Assembly: GCA_021781745.1 (NCBI GenBank)
Contig: JAJXWH010000003.1
Span: 1-64,000 of the forward strand
Direction: 5' to 3'
Origin: Bacillota bacterium
Lineage (GTDB): Bacteria; Bacillota; Clostridia; Clostridiales; Clostridiaceae
DNA: 64,000 nucleotides
This document shows positions 54,856 through 63,317 of this stretch, in pieces. The notes under the pieces are model-generated. The model searched no databases. It had not been told where the DNA came from and saw only the letters and a list, made by a program, of their open reading frames with translations. The position numbers were made by a program, and so were the translations under genes. Position 1 is the first letter of the stretch. Each line of letters starts with the position of its first letter.

Positions 54856-55218
54856 TTAATCTTCTACCCATCCTATCATATCTGGTTCAAGTGTAATATA
54901 GTGAGCCATCCAACAGTCTGAGTTTTCAGTACCAATTTCATGATTATTAATGCAAACAGTATTTATGCCATCTAAGCCATCAAGTCCACAACATCCGTTT
55001 AATCGAGATGCATCGGAGTGATGCTTTGAATTAATTAAATCATTTAAATTAATAATTATCCTACCTTTAGACCTGCTATCATATCTTCCATCTCCAACTA
55101 TATAAAAACCAGAAGGAATATAATCTTCACCATCATTCTCATTTAGCAAATTCAAATTCTGTAGCTCTACCAAATGATTTGTTATTTCTATATTACATAA
55201 TTTACATACCAGTTTCAT
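54856..55218 (-). CDS. Conserved uncharacterised protein with Cys pairs
   Basis: 120 residues from ATG 55218 (AGGAG 7 bases upstream; an upstream ATG at 55269 has none). It starts KLVCKLCNIEITNHLVELQN and later has RLNGCCGLDGLDGINTVCIN, NHEIGTENSDCWMAHYITLE. The cysteine set CxxC..CC..C..C suggests metal binding. Similar proteins are common in firmicutes, where I have seen no assigned function. A small membrane gene lies 76 bases upstream. Confidence 0.65.
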   Translation of the reverse strand: MKLVCKLCNIEITNHLVELQNLNLLNENDGEDYIPSGFYIVGDGRYDSRSKGRIIINLNDLINSKHHSDASRLNGCCGLDGLDGINTVCINNHEIGTENSDCWMAHYITLEPDMIGWVED

Positions 55219-55294
55219 ATTTATACTCCTAAAAAATATTGTTCTTAATTCATCATACTTTACTATCAAGAAATATTAAAAAAACACCTTAAAT

Positions 55295-55471
55295 TCATTT
55301 CTTGCTTTCTTCAAGTGTATCTAAAATACTATCCAATTTTTCATTCATTTGTTTATTCTTTTTTATAAAGCTTTTAAATGCTCTTACCCCTTTATATATT
55401 CCTATTATTATTAAAATTATTACCCCAAAATTGATCCAATTCATAATTAGAGTCATATAATTAATTTGCAT
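55295..55471 (-). CDS. Small single-pass membrane protein
   Basis: 58 residues after AGGAG: MQINYMTLIMNWINFGVIIL, IIIGIYKGVRAFKSFIKKNK and a charged helix (KLDSILDTLEESKK). One membrane helix with a basic and then amphipathic tail, the plan of BhlA/UviB-like holin-type peptides. It is just below usual gene-calling size. It pairs with the gene at 54856 in the same direction. Confidence 0.75.
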   Translation of the reverse strand: MQINYMTLIMNWINFGVIILIIIGIYKGVRAFKSFIKKNKQMNEKLDSILDTLEESKK

Positions 55472-55653
55472 AAGCTTTCTCCTAACTACATAAATTGTAT
55501 ACTTTTAATATAATCTTTTATAAGCATAGAGTTTTTAACTATTTAATATCACTTTATATATTTATTATTATATTACATCTGTATTTATTTACAAGTTTTT
55601 CATATTCTTGTATCAATATTATTATGTAACAAATTAAAATAATACAAGGAGTT

Positions 55654-57040
55654 AAGATGGACAGAATAAAGCTATTACAGTTATTAGACAATTTTAAATT
55701 TAGCTATAGCTTCATTCAGTCCATCTTTTGTAATCCAATAACGTCGCTTCGCTCCTAAGGAAGAGAAGTTCAAGCTAGTTTATAGATTCTACTGCTTTTA
55801 GTACCTATATGTTATGGTGGTATAGTCTAAACATTTATAAAATCTGTATATCTTGAACTTCCCATTAATTTTTGTAGCCTGCGGCAGCAAGGAATAAATA
55901 TATTGGAGCACTACATGCTCCTTGTGGCTGCGCCACTCTATTGGTTTAGTTTTATTTCTACGTGCTTAATTTAAATTATCTTTATATACTACTAACTAGT
56001 TTATAATATATTATATTTTATCTATGGTTCTATATTATAGATATTATTGTTATACCTATATACGCATCTTATAAAGGACAAGTTTATTTACTTTAGCTGT
56101 CTCTGGGTGCCTTAACCACCACCCAAAAATGGACAGGTCATACAGCTACAGACTTCTAACATTGTAAAAGTCTCCTCCTCACTCGGAGCCTTTTACAAAG
56201 TAATAATCTGTACGCATTAGACTAGCCCATTGTTTAGGTTCCCGGTGGGGCACTTCGGGATGGAGATTTTATGAATAAATTATAATTAAGTAACTATGCA
56301 GTTAAATTCTTTCTTTAAAATATGTATAGAATATTTATCCATCCCTCTGACTGGAACTTTTGTTTATGGTTCTTTTTTAGTTCATTGTTAAATTATTGTT
56401 TCTGGTATAGGAAAATGTAAAGGTAAAGTTTAGTTGGCCAGACAAGCTGACAAGAATTTTTGGGGGCTTAGACATGCCATCACAATTATATAAGAAAGTA
56501 TTAGTAATGTGACGGCATGCCTATCTTGTACAGGCTTAAGTTCATTACTATAATGTTCGATTATAAGGTTTTTCCGCTCTAAAAATCCAATCACTAAAAA
56601 TAATAAATTGTATTACAAGGAAATTCTTTTTAATGATACGATTTTCAGAGCTATTATCTACTTTTAATTATTTAGAGATATTAAAAAAGCCAGTCCAAGA
56701 CCGCCCCCATTAATAAACTCTAGATTATACATCTTATATAGTTTTTTTCATATAACATGGTACATTTATTTAAAATACAGCTCAAGACACGCTTCGCTTT
56801 TGGTCTTGACCTGCCTTTTAAATAAATAGATAAAGTAAATATGAAAAATTTATGTGATATTATATCGCTTAGTTGGACATGCTGTTTTTAATTTATTGGT
56901 TGAACCTTTAAGAATATGGCTTATATTATTACCTTTAATTATGTCTTCCTAGTGCTAAGCGCTTGTCCTTATTATCGCTTTATTTATCTGATCTCTAGTC
57001 GTTCTAGCACTCACATATTGTTATATGTGAGTGCTAGAAC
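55654..57040. other. Long hairpin-rich intergenic region P (possible structured RNA or origin)
   Basis: About 1.4 kb with no convincing gene. Strong paired segments in order: AAGATGGAC / GTCCATCTT (55654-55727); GAAGTTCAAG / CTTGAACTTC (about 55765-55864); GCAGCAAGGA / TCCTTGTGGCTGC with inner GGAGCA / TGCTCC; TAGCTGT / ACAGCTA; TTGTAAAAGTCTCC / GGAGCCTTTTACAA (56163-56207); ACATGCCATCACA / TGTGACGGCATG; GCTCTAAAAATCCAATCA / TGATACGATTTTCAGAGC (about 56573-56660); and the 18-bp palindrome at 57001-57040. G+C is higher in the stems than in flanks. No promoter is certain. A 33-codon frame (55656-55757) after AAGGAG may be a leader. Confidence 0.5.
57001..57040. repeat. Perfect 18-bp inverted repeat
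   Basis: GTTCTAGCACTCACATAT and ATATGTGAGTGCTAGAAC around a TGTT loop, with no mismatches. It is not followed by a T-run, so it is not a standard terminator. It could extrude as a cruciform or fold as an RNA hairpin at the end of region P. Confidence 0.8.
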
Positions 57041-57068
57041 GTCACGAGCCTAGATAAGTTCAACTAAA

Positions 57069-57095
57069 TTCAGTTATAGTAAAACTATAACTGAA
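57069..57095. terminator. Hairpin
   Basis: A perfect stem TTCAGTTATAGT / ACTATAACTGAA with three-base loop. It lies past the stop of the gene at 57133 and may terminate it or region P. Confidence 0.65.
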
Positions 57096-57132
57096 AAGTT
57101 TCACTTTATAGGGGATTTCTCCCCTTATGTAT

Positions 57133-57519
57133 TTAGTATGGCAGCTCCTCGCATGATAAACTTTCTAATATATTTTCATGTTCTGCATTTACTTGTTTAT
57201 TGTATTCTTCCCTTGCTTTTTTTATATCTTCATTTCTTTCATCTTCATAATCTACAAAACTGTTATCATCAAATCTGCCTCTAAATGACTTCCAAAATTC
57301 ATAATCATCACTGGTAACACTGAATATTCCTTTTCTTCCTATGTTCTTGTTATAACTTAATTTCAAGCCGTAAAGACTTAGATGCTCACCATGATATTCA
57401 ATAATTATTGATCCATTCTTTAGTCTATACGCTGTTTCAGAAAATCTGAATTCTTTATTTTCGCTTAAATATCTGTACTCTGCTATTAATGTTTTTGATT
57501 CATATTTTCTCTTTTCCAC
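57133..57519 (-). CDS. Uncharacterised protein
   Basis: 128 residues from GTG 57519, preferred because AAGGTGG lies 8 bases upstream; a GTG at 57531 is the alternative. Mixed alpha/beta N-terminal half (YRYLSENKEFRFSETAYRLK, GSIIIEYHGEHLSLYGLKLS) and a charged helical tail. Not recognised. The small RHH gene at 57646 lies just upstream and may be its partner. Confidence 0.65.
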   Translation of the reverse strand: MEKRKYESKTLIAEYRYLSENKEFRFSETAYRLKNGSIIIEYHGEHLSLYGLKLSYNKNIGRKGIFSVTSDDYEFWKSFRGRFDDNSFVDYEDERNEDIKKAREEYNKQVNAEHENILESLSCEELPY

Positions 57520-57645
57520 TTTTATGGCCACCTTTTCTTTTTACTTCCTCCTCCACCACATTTTTATTATGCCCACTTTCAGAAATTTTAGACATTATTT
57601 ATGTACAAAAAAAGCACCTTCTTAGGTAGTTTCATTATTTATAAT

Positions 57646-57810
57646 TTATTCTCCAATACATAGTTTCATATACCCTCTTATTGCCTTACTAACGTCTTTT
57701 CCATTCCTATGACAATACGACTCAAAGTCTTCATATAACTTAACCTCACATTCCACATGGAGTTGCTTTGTTGGTAGTTTTACTTTTTTTATTTTATTTC
57801 TATTTTCCAT
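57646..57810 (-). CDS. Small ribbon-helix-helix-like protein
   Basis: 54 residues: MENRNKIKKVKLPTKQLHVE, CEVKLYEDFESYCHRNGKDV, SKAIRGYMKLCIGE. The beta strand plus two helices (LYEDFESYC..NGKDVSKAIRGYM) match short CopG/Arc-type DNA-binding proteins. AAGGAG lies 10 bases before the ATG. It is below usual gene-calling size. Confidence 0.65.
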   Translation of the reverse strand: MENRNKIKKVKLPTKQLHVECEVKLYEDFESYCHRNGKDVSKAIRGYMKLCIGE

Positions 57811-57972
57811 TATTATTCCACTCCTTCTCTGTAAAATAGTCTAGCCAGTAATCAAATTTCTTATACCTAAATATACAAAAAAATATACAAATAAATACAA
57901 GCTTCTACGAATATTTGTTCGCATTATTGGCAATAATTATAGTATAAGGTTAAGAGAGGATTTGAGAAAGAT

Positions 57973-58146
57973 ATGAGAAATTTTACATTTACAAAATGGC
58001 TTACAACTAAAGAAGCCTTTAATTCTTACGGACACTATAAAGAATGGCTTTCTATCTTATCAAAAGAAGAATCTAAAAAAACTGATTTATATTATCACGA
58101 AAAATATCAATATTTTTTAAATTATCTACAGACTGAATGGGATTAG
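57973..58146 (+). CDS. Small protein, YozE/SAM-like
   Basis: 57 residues, MRNFTFTKWLTTKEAFNSYG, HYKEWLSILSKEESKKTDLY, YHEKYQYFLNYLQTEWD. The F..WL opening and Y..FLNYL end resemble short YozE-like helical domains. GAGAGGATTTGAG lies upstream. Its stop overlaps the region of the next, similar gene, suggesting tandem duplication. Confidence 0.5.
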   Translation: MRNFTFTKWLTTKEAFNSYGHYKEWLSILSKEESKKTDLYYHEKYQYFLNYLQTEWD

Positions 58147-58202
58147 AGAAATCTATATCTCTATCCCCTATTAAAAATATCTATATGAAAGGATTCGATC
58201 TA

Positions 58203-58379
58203 ATGACATTTGCAACATGGCTTATAAAAGAAAAAGGCTTTGTATCAAAAGCTCAATTTGATTCACTTGTAAATACACTACCATATGAGGGCATAAGAAA
58301 ATTAATCATATACTATAAAATAGAATATGAACATTACCTTGATACAAGACCAATGCAACTAGAACTTGAAATAAAATAA
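58203..58379 (+). CDS. Small protein, paralogue of the preceding gene
   Basis: 58 residues from ATG 58203 (AAAGGA 9 bases upstream; an earlier ATG at 58137 lacks a ribosome site). MTFATWLIKEKGFVSKAQFD, SLVNTLPYEGIRKLIIYYKI, EYEHYLDTRPMQLELEIK shares the F..WL...Y..YL plan with the gene at 57973. The role is unknown. A perfect terminator follows directly. Confidence 0.6.
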   Translation: MTFATWLIKEKGFVSKAQFDSLVNTLPYEGIRKLIIYYKIEYEHYLDTRPMQLELEIK

Positions 58380-58404
58380 ACCTGAAGAGGTCCTCTTCAG
58401 GTTT
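58378..58404 (+). terminator. Terminator
   Basis: AAACCTGAAGAGG / CCTCTTCAGGTTT, perfect 13 bp, then ATTTCATT. It overlaps the end of the small gene. Confidence 0.85.
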
Positions 58405-58470
58405 ATTTCATTCTATTTAATGTAGCACAAACTTCAGAATCAATTACCGAAATTATTGTACAAGCTCTGT

Positions 58471-58587
58471 TGTTTTTTGGGCAAATACTAAAGCTCCATA
58501 GAAAATAAATATTGTACAGGGGTGAGTGCTCGCAATCCCCTTTCCAATATTTATTTTCTATTGGTATAATTGCTTTCCCAAAAAACA
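58471..58587. repeat. Nested long inverted repeat
   Basis: The inner arms TAGAAAATAAATATTG (58499-58514) and CAATATTTATTTTCTA (58545-58560) are perfect and enclose AGGGGT..ATCCCCT. The outer arms TGTTTTTTGGGCAAA / TTTCCCAAAAAACA (58471-58485, 58574-58587) extend it. There is no coding frame of note. It may be a small non-autonomous element, an origin-type cruciform or an RNA. The remaining 58405-59000 has no gene; 58931-58965 holds a weak hairpin past the next gene. Confidence 0.65.
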
Positions 58588-59000
58588 TTATTTTAGATAA
58601 GCTCCGTAGCCATAACCTTAAAATCAAGCTTTTTTATTCATCACTATATTTATATATTGAAATTATTTTTATTAATGGAGCTTATTTAAACTTTCCTTTA
58701 TGGTAATTTCATATACCATAAATCATCTGAATCTATAAATACAAAAGAATGATCTACTAGGGTCTAATAGACCATTCTGAATACTGGTTAATATTTATTT
58801 AATAGGTGATAAATAATATTTAACCACTTTATATTTATATACTACTAGGTATTTTTGACAACAATATTACAAAATTAAATTTATATTATCTGTTGCCTTT
58901 ATTAGTATTACGCAGTATTTAAGATATAAAAAATGCCGCAATTCATTATTGAATAATGCAGCATCCCAATTTATTACACATACTAATGAGCAATTATAGA

Positions 59001-59702
59001 CTAACCAAAAATAGTATATCTTTCCTCTTTATCTATATCTTTATTTAATATTACAATTTGCAAATCTGATATTCCTTTCGCGCCATCCAATTCTTTAGGA
59101 TAAATTAAATAGCATATATTATTATCATCTATTCGGAAACAATTAGATACAATATCCATATTATCATATTTTTCAAAACATTCAGCATCAAAATAATTTG
59201 TTGTATCATTGCCAGGTGTAAATTTTTTAGTATCAGTTTTTTCTAATGTATCATTGTCTATATCATATAAGTATATAGTCTTATCATCTCCATAATCATT
59301 ATACATTAAGATTTGATTTTCATATTTATTCACATCGAATATAGTAACTGTATCACCTTGAATATGATTCATGTTAATGGATTTTAAATCTATTGCTCTA
59401 TAAATTTGTTTATTTACAATATCATAAACAATTAAGCCAACAGGTCCATATAAAATCACTTTATCTTTTGAAGCATATGCTATTTGGGTAAAACACGCGA
59501 TTTGTGATTCTTTAATTTCATTTATAACTTCATTCATGTTTTTACTACTTACTTCTTTGGATTTTTTAATTTCCTCAATATTTTTAGTACCACACCCTAC
59601 AAAATAATTCTCCAATGTTGTAATCATAATAATAACGAAAACTATGTTAAATATTCTATTCTTATAAATTCTTCCAAATCTAAGCAGCCATTTTAATAGC
59701 AT
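59001..59702 (-). CDS. Putative lipoprotein
   Basis: 233 residues from ATG 59702, after GAGGGAAAAG; an upstream frame to 59777 lacks a ribosome site. The N-terminal FNIVFVIIMITTLENYFVGC is a lipoprotein-type signal with Cys near residue 37, though the lipobox (YFVGC) is imperfect. The body alternates short strands and turns (QIYRAIDLKSINMNHIQGDT, DKTIYLYDIDNDTLEKTDTK), like part of a beta-propeller. Surface exposed; the function is unknown. Region Q lies directly upstream. Confidence 0.65.
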   Translation of the reverse strand: MLLKWLLRFGRIYKNRIFNIVFVIIMITTLENYFVGCGTKNIEEIKKSKEVSSKNMNEVINEIKESQIACFTQIAYASKDKVILYGPVGLIVYDIVNKQIYRAIDLKSINMNHIQGDTVTIFDVNKYENQILMYNDYGDDKTIYLYDIDNDTLEKTDTKKFTPGNDTTNYFDAECFEKYDNMDIVSNCFRIDDNNICYLIYPKELDGAKGISDLQIVILNKDIDKEERYTIFG

Positions 59703-59872
59703 ATCTTTTCCCTCACTTAATTCATTAAAATATTTCCAATTTATTATAGCATATTTTGTAAATACCACATTATTCAATTTTCAAAGACCATTTTTTATTT
59801 ATACGTCAAATCTACAGACTACGCATCAACATAATTTCTATTTTGAAGACGTCTATTTCATATGGGCGTCGT

Positions 59873-60750
59873 CAATGTACATGCTTTTCTGCCTGTCATT
59901 ATTAGTAATGAGTGTTATTGAAGCAAAAGAAATCGTATCACTAAAAGTAATTTCATTATATATTTTATTTCTATTATTTTTAGTGATTGGATTTCTTGAG
60001 CGGAAATAGCGCATTACTAAAAAGGACTAGCAGGCAAGCATGTACATTGTGGACCTGCCCTCACCTTCCACCAAACCTTATCTCTATCCTGGTGAGGGCA
60101 AGTCCAAGGCGCCCTTTTCCTTATGCGTATGCATCACTTCTCCATAAATCATGTAATAAACTGAACAGGACCTCTCCATAATCTTTAGATTAGTTCATTA
60201 TCTCTATACCTTCTCTTTATTGTTTAGGATTTAAGGCGCAGCCTTTAATCCTATCACCACACTAAATACAACATCTTAAGAAAGTGTCAATGTAATACTT
60301 GGAGCAAAGCTCCTTAGTATTACATATTGACTCTTTCTAGAGTTAGAATTTAGAAGTACATTTAAATGATTCCCCTTCGAAAAGAAAAACATTAACTCTC
60401 CATTCCTATTCCCACGTTTCACAAAAAATCTTTATCTGCGCATGCATTATTATCTCCATTAACACAATACAACAAGAACCCTTGTAACACCTTCTCTATC
60501 ATCTACATGATTAAATCCTATTACCTCAAGGAAGGCATGTACATTTAGCTAAATAACGTTTCCCGAAGTGTCTCAGCTGAAATTAAGGAATAAAAAACCT
60601 CCCTATTTTGAAATCTTTATAAAAACAAAGAGACCACAAAAGTTCATGGCCTTTAATATTTTAGCTTGGACATTCTCGGGACAACGACTTATTTAGCGAA
60701 GTGTACTTGCCTTCTTTTCTCCTAATGTCATCAGCTTAAGAAATTCATAT
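59873..60750. other. Long hairpin-rich intergenic region Q (possible structured RNA or origin)
   Basis: About 0.9 kb without a convincing gene. Paired segments: AATGTACATGCTT..CTGCCTG / CAGGCAAGCATGTACATT (59873-60050) enclosing AAGAAATCGTATCACTAAAA / TTTTAGTGATTGGATTTCTT; GGACCTGCCCTCACC / GGTGAGGGCAAGTCC (60052-60107); AGGATTTAAGGC / GCCTTTAATCCT (60227-60253); GTCAATGTAATACT..GGAGC / GCTCC..AGTATTACATATTGAC (60285-60333). The inner hairpin at 59938-60015 is a diverged inverted copy of one in region P. The rest of 59703-61043 is AT-rich. It lies upstream of the lipoprotein gene on the same strand sense as P. Confidence 0.5.
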
Positions 60751-60820
60751 AAAAATTAAATATTACATTCCCTTAAACTTGAGATTACTATATCATTATA
60801 TTTCCCCTCTAATATAATAC

Positions 60821-60857
60821 ACAAAAGACTTCGCGTAATCTACACAAAGTCTTTTGT
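60821..60857. terminator. Terminator
   Basis: ACAAAAGACTT / AAGTCTTTTGT with a 15-base loop. It fits the minus-strand gene at 61044 or the end of region Q. Confidence 0.7.
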
Positions 60858-61043
60858 ATCTATACTTATGAACATATATAATGGTCTATGTCTTTAATGT
60901 TGACAATTAAATTTAAACTCATCACTAAAACTACCTACTCATCTTACTAATTTATTCTATTAATTCTACATTAGCTTGTGTATTATTACATTTACATATA
61001 TATTAAAAATATATTCATTTTAATGATACATAATGTTTTAACG

Positions 61044-61319
61044 TTAAGCCTTTGTTTCATTCAAATTAGGTTTTTGAGTATTCTGAGTACTTTTATCATT
61101 TTGTGTATTTTGTGCACTTTGCTCATTTTGTACCTTCTCAACTCTCGCAGCTATACTTAATCTCTGTAGTTGAATTAATGCCAGAATATCACCTATACTA
61201 GTGAAAAAGAGTGCCAATACGCCTAACTGGTCACCTTCAGTATATTGTTTTGCAATTCCTATAGATAGAACCGCTGTTAAGGCAGTGAGTTCTTCTGGCG
61301 ATAAATCGAAAATATCCAT
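61044..61319 (-). CDS. Small conserved membrane-type protein
   Basis: 91 residues: MDIFDLSPEELTALTAVLSI, GIAKQYTEGDQLGVLALFFT, SIGDILALIQLQRLSIAARV, then a Gln/Asn/Ser/Thr tail. The F.LsPe...L....I.IAk.....L.VL..F...IG..L plan is a known clostridial small-protein family of unknown role and is shared with the gene at 63090. The start has only a weak ribosome site. Confidence 0.7.
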   Translation of the reverse strand: MDIFDLSPEELTALTAVLSIGIAKQYTEGDQLGVLALFFTSIGDILALIQLQRLSIAARVEKVQNEQSAQNTQNDKSTQNTQKPNLNETKA

Positions 61320-61430
61320 AAATATTGCCTAAATAATTGCTTATAATTTATTTATATACAATACTTATTATAAAAGTGCCAGGCGAACTTAACTATTTTA
61401 ATTCTTTTAAACTTTAAATATTAATAACCC

Positions 61431-61848
61431 ACCATATTTTTATGAAATTCTGCCATATTTTCTCTGCCTACAGATTTCATCATATTAGCCATAGATCCAT
61501 ATCTATTATTTTGCATTATATCAATTATCTTGCTATAATCATCATCACTTAGTTAGCCATTAAATTTTTCATGGTATTAAAATCTCTATTTTTCATAGCA
61601 TTTGCTTCATCAGTAAAACCATTCTCTTTCATTAATTCAATCATTTTATTCATATCATCATCTGATTGAACTCCATCCCCCATCAGGCTCATCATATTTC
61701 CTCTATAATCTGATAATGATTTAACCCCACTATCTTGTCCATTAAATTTATTAGAATCTATATTATTGCCACCTTCTGCATATGCAAGTGACATGCCACT
61801 TACAGTTACTATGATTGCTAATACTAGAATCATAACTTTCTTTTTCAT
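61431..61848 (-). pseudogene. Small secreted protein with an apparent frameshift
   Basis: The main frame (61549-61848, 99 residues) has a signal peptide (KKKVMILVLAIIVTVSGMSL ending AYA), then DDDMNKMIELMKENGFTDEA and stops after KNLMAN. A one-base shift at that stop opens LSDDDYSKIIDIMQNNRYGS, MANMMKSVGRENMAEFHKNM, VGY and stop at 61431, in the same repeat style. So the gene was probably longer and lost one base, or the shift is a sequencing error or programmed. Secreted, unknown role. Confidence 0.65.
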
Positions 61849-62376
61849 TGTATATCACTCCCTCAATTGTCTTCTCTTTATGTGTTTATTCTACATCTTA
61901 ATTGTGGATCAATTATGAAGATGATATAGTTATAATAAAATTTTTTAATTATATTTAATTCCTCCAATTTAAAAAATCATTTCCCATAAACCCTAGTATC
62001 AATATAAACCAACACAAAACTTAAACCATTAATAGATCTTGTTTTAAATTTTCTTATTTGTATTAGCAACACCTTAAATCCAGTAATTGGTGTAATTGTA
62101 TTATTCATTAGTAGTACTGCAATCTATGTTTGCTTAGGTAACTCAGCTAATGCACATGCTTCAATTCTCTTATTATTGCAATTTTTAACATTAGGACATT
62201 TTCTAGATTGCTCTGCTGTTTTGCTTAATGTTTGCATTGCATTACCTCATCTCTTTGTCTAGATTATTACGAAACAGTATCTTAAATAAAAAAATATCGC
62301 AAATCTATTCTCAGTTTTACGAATAGTGCGATATTCTAATTTATTATTTATTTTGCTAATTAATAATTAAACGACA
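61849..62376. other. Gap with a membrane-protein remnant
   Basis: On the plus strand about 62040-62262 one frame reads SNTLNPVIGVIVLFISSTAI, YVCLGNSANAHASILLLLQF and further hydrophobic residues to a stop, without a start. It looks like part of a lost membrane protein of unknown family. Upstream DNA is the promoter area of the secreted protein. Confidence 0.3.
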
Positions 62377-62721
62377 TCACTCTGTAAGTTCCAATGGATT
62401 AACAAAAACTGCACCTTTACCAAGTAATATAATTGTGTCATTAGGACCTATAGGTATTGTGTTATGCTTTTCTGAATTAGGTTTTAGTCGTATAGATTGA
62501 AGTATATTTTGTTCTTCATCCGTAATAATAATGGACATATTATCCTTTGATGAAACGTTTTGAACTGAATAAACACTGTTTTTCGAAGGGTTAAAATCAG
62601 ATATTTTATAAATACCTTGGTTAAATGTATTACTGATTGTAACTGGAAATGCAGGTTTTATTCCGAATACAGTAAGCGTTAAACATAAAAAGACCAATAA
62701 TAAAACAGTAAATCTTTTCAT
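62377..62721 (-). CDS. Small secreted protein
   Basis: 114 residues from ATG 62721, with AAGGTGG upstream; an earlier in-frame start at 62754 has no ribosome site. Signal peptide MKRFTVLLLVFLCLTLTVFG, then a beta-rich domain (FNQGIYKISDFNPSKNSVYS, NTIPIGPNDTIILLGKGAVF). Clostridial proteins of this plan are known only as hypothetical. Positions 62722-63089 upstream contain no gene. Confidence 0.7.
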   Translation of the reverse strand: MKRFTVLLLVFLCLTLTVFGIKPAFPVTISNTFNQGIYKISDFNPSKNSVYSVQNVSSKDNMSIIITDEEQNILQSIRLKPNSEKHNTIPIGPNDTIILLGKGAVFVNPLELTE

Positions 62722-63089
62722 CGCATATCCACCTTTCGGTACTATTATGTCCAATAAATTTAATAATATTTATGCTTATAACCTATACAAGTATATACTT
62801 GTTATACCGAACTTTGTAAACATCGCACATTCAATTTTCAAAGAACTTTCGCATAAAGTTAACATATATTTTAAGAGAATAGTATAAGATATCAAAATCG
62901 TTTCTATGAACTTTTTAATTACATACATTTTTATTACCTCTCATAATTTTATAATTACATTAAATAATGCTTTTTAATAAACTAATAATATATTATTAAT
63001 ATACAACTATTTATTTAACACCCATACTCATATTATTTAATCAAATGTCATAATTATTAATTATATGTTATAGTAAGTGGGTGTAAATA

Positions 63090-63313
63090 ATGACAGGTTT
63101 TGAAAACTTAACTCCTGAAGATTCTCTAATTTTAACAAATGCAATTGTTATTTCTCTTGCAAAAGGTAAAAATGCTGAAGAGCTAAACGTCCTTGGAAAC
63201 TTCATTGTGGGCATAGGCTGTTTATTAGTAATAACAATAATGGTAACCAAAATAACAGCAATAATAACAACATGAATAATAATGCTGTTGATGATGATAT
63301 AATAATTGGATAA
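63090..63313 (+). pseudogene. Small conserved membrane-type protein with an apparent frameshift
   Basis: The frame from ATG 63090 reads MTGFENLTPEDSLILTNAIV, ISLAKGKNAEELNVLGNFIV, GIGCLL and then drifts to a stop at 63275. A -1 shift at the TTATTA codons (about 63221-63228) opens SNNNNGNQNNSNNNNMNNNA, VDDDIIIG and stop at 63311-63313. The Asn-rich tail mirrors the Gln/Asn tail of the paralogue at 61044. Either a real indel, a sequencing error or a slippage site. There is only a weak ribosome site (GTGGGTG). Confidence 0.6.
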
Positions 63314-63317
63314 AGAT

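Noticed and set aside
55656-55757. 33-codon frame after AAGGAG at the start of region P
   Set aside because: Its bases form the first hairpin of region P; it may be a leader peptide but cannot be separated from chance.
59987-60181. 64-codon plus-strand frame inside region Q
   Set aside because: Runs across three strong hairpins and has no ribosome site; better explained by structure.
60978-61160. 60-codon hydrophobic plus-strand frame
   Set aside because: Overlaps the 3' part of the minus-strand gene at 61044 and is low-complexity Ile/Leu/Tyr typical of AT-rich shadow frames.
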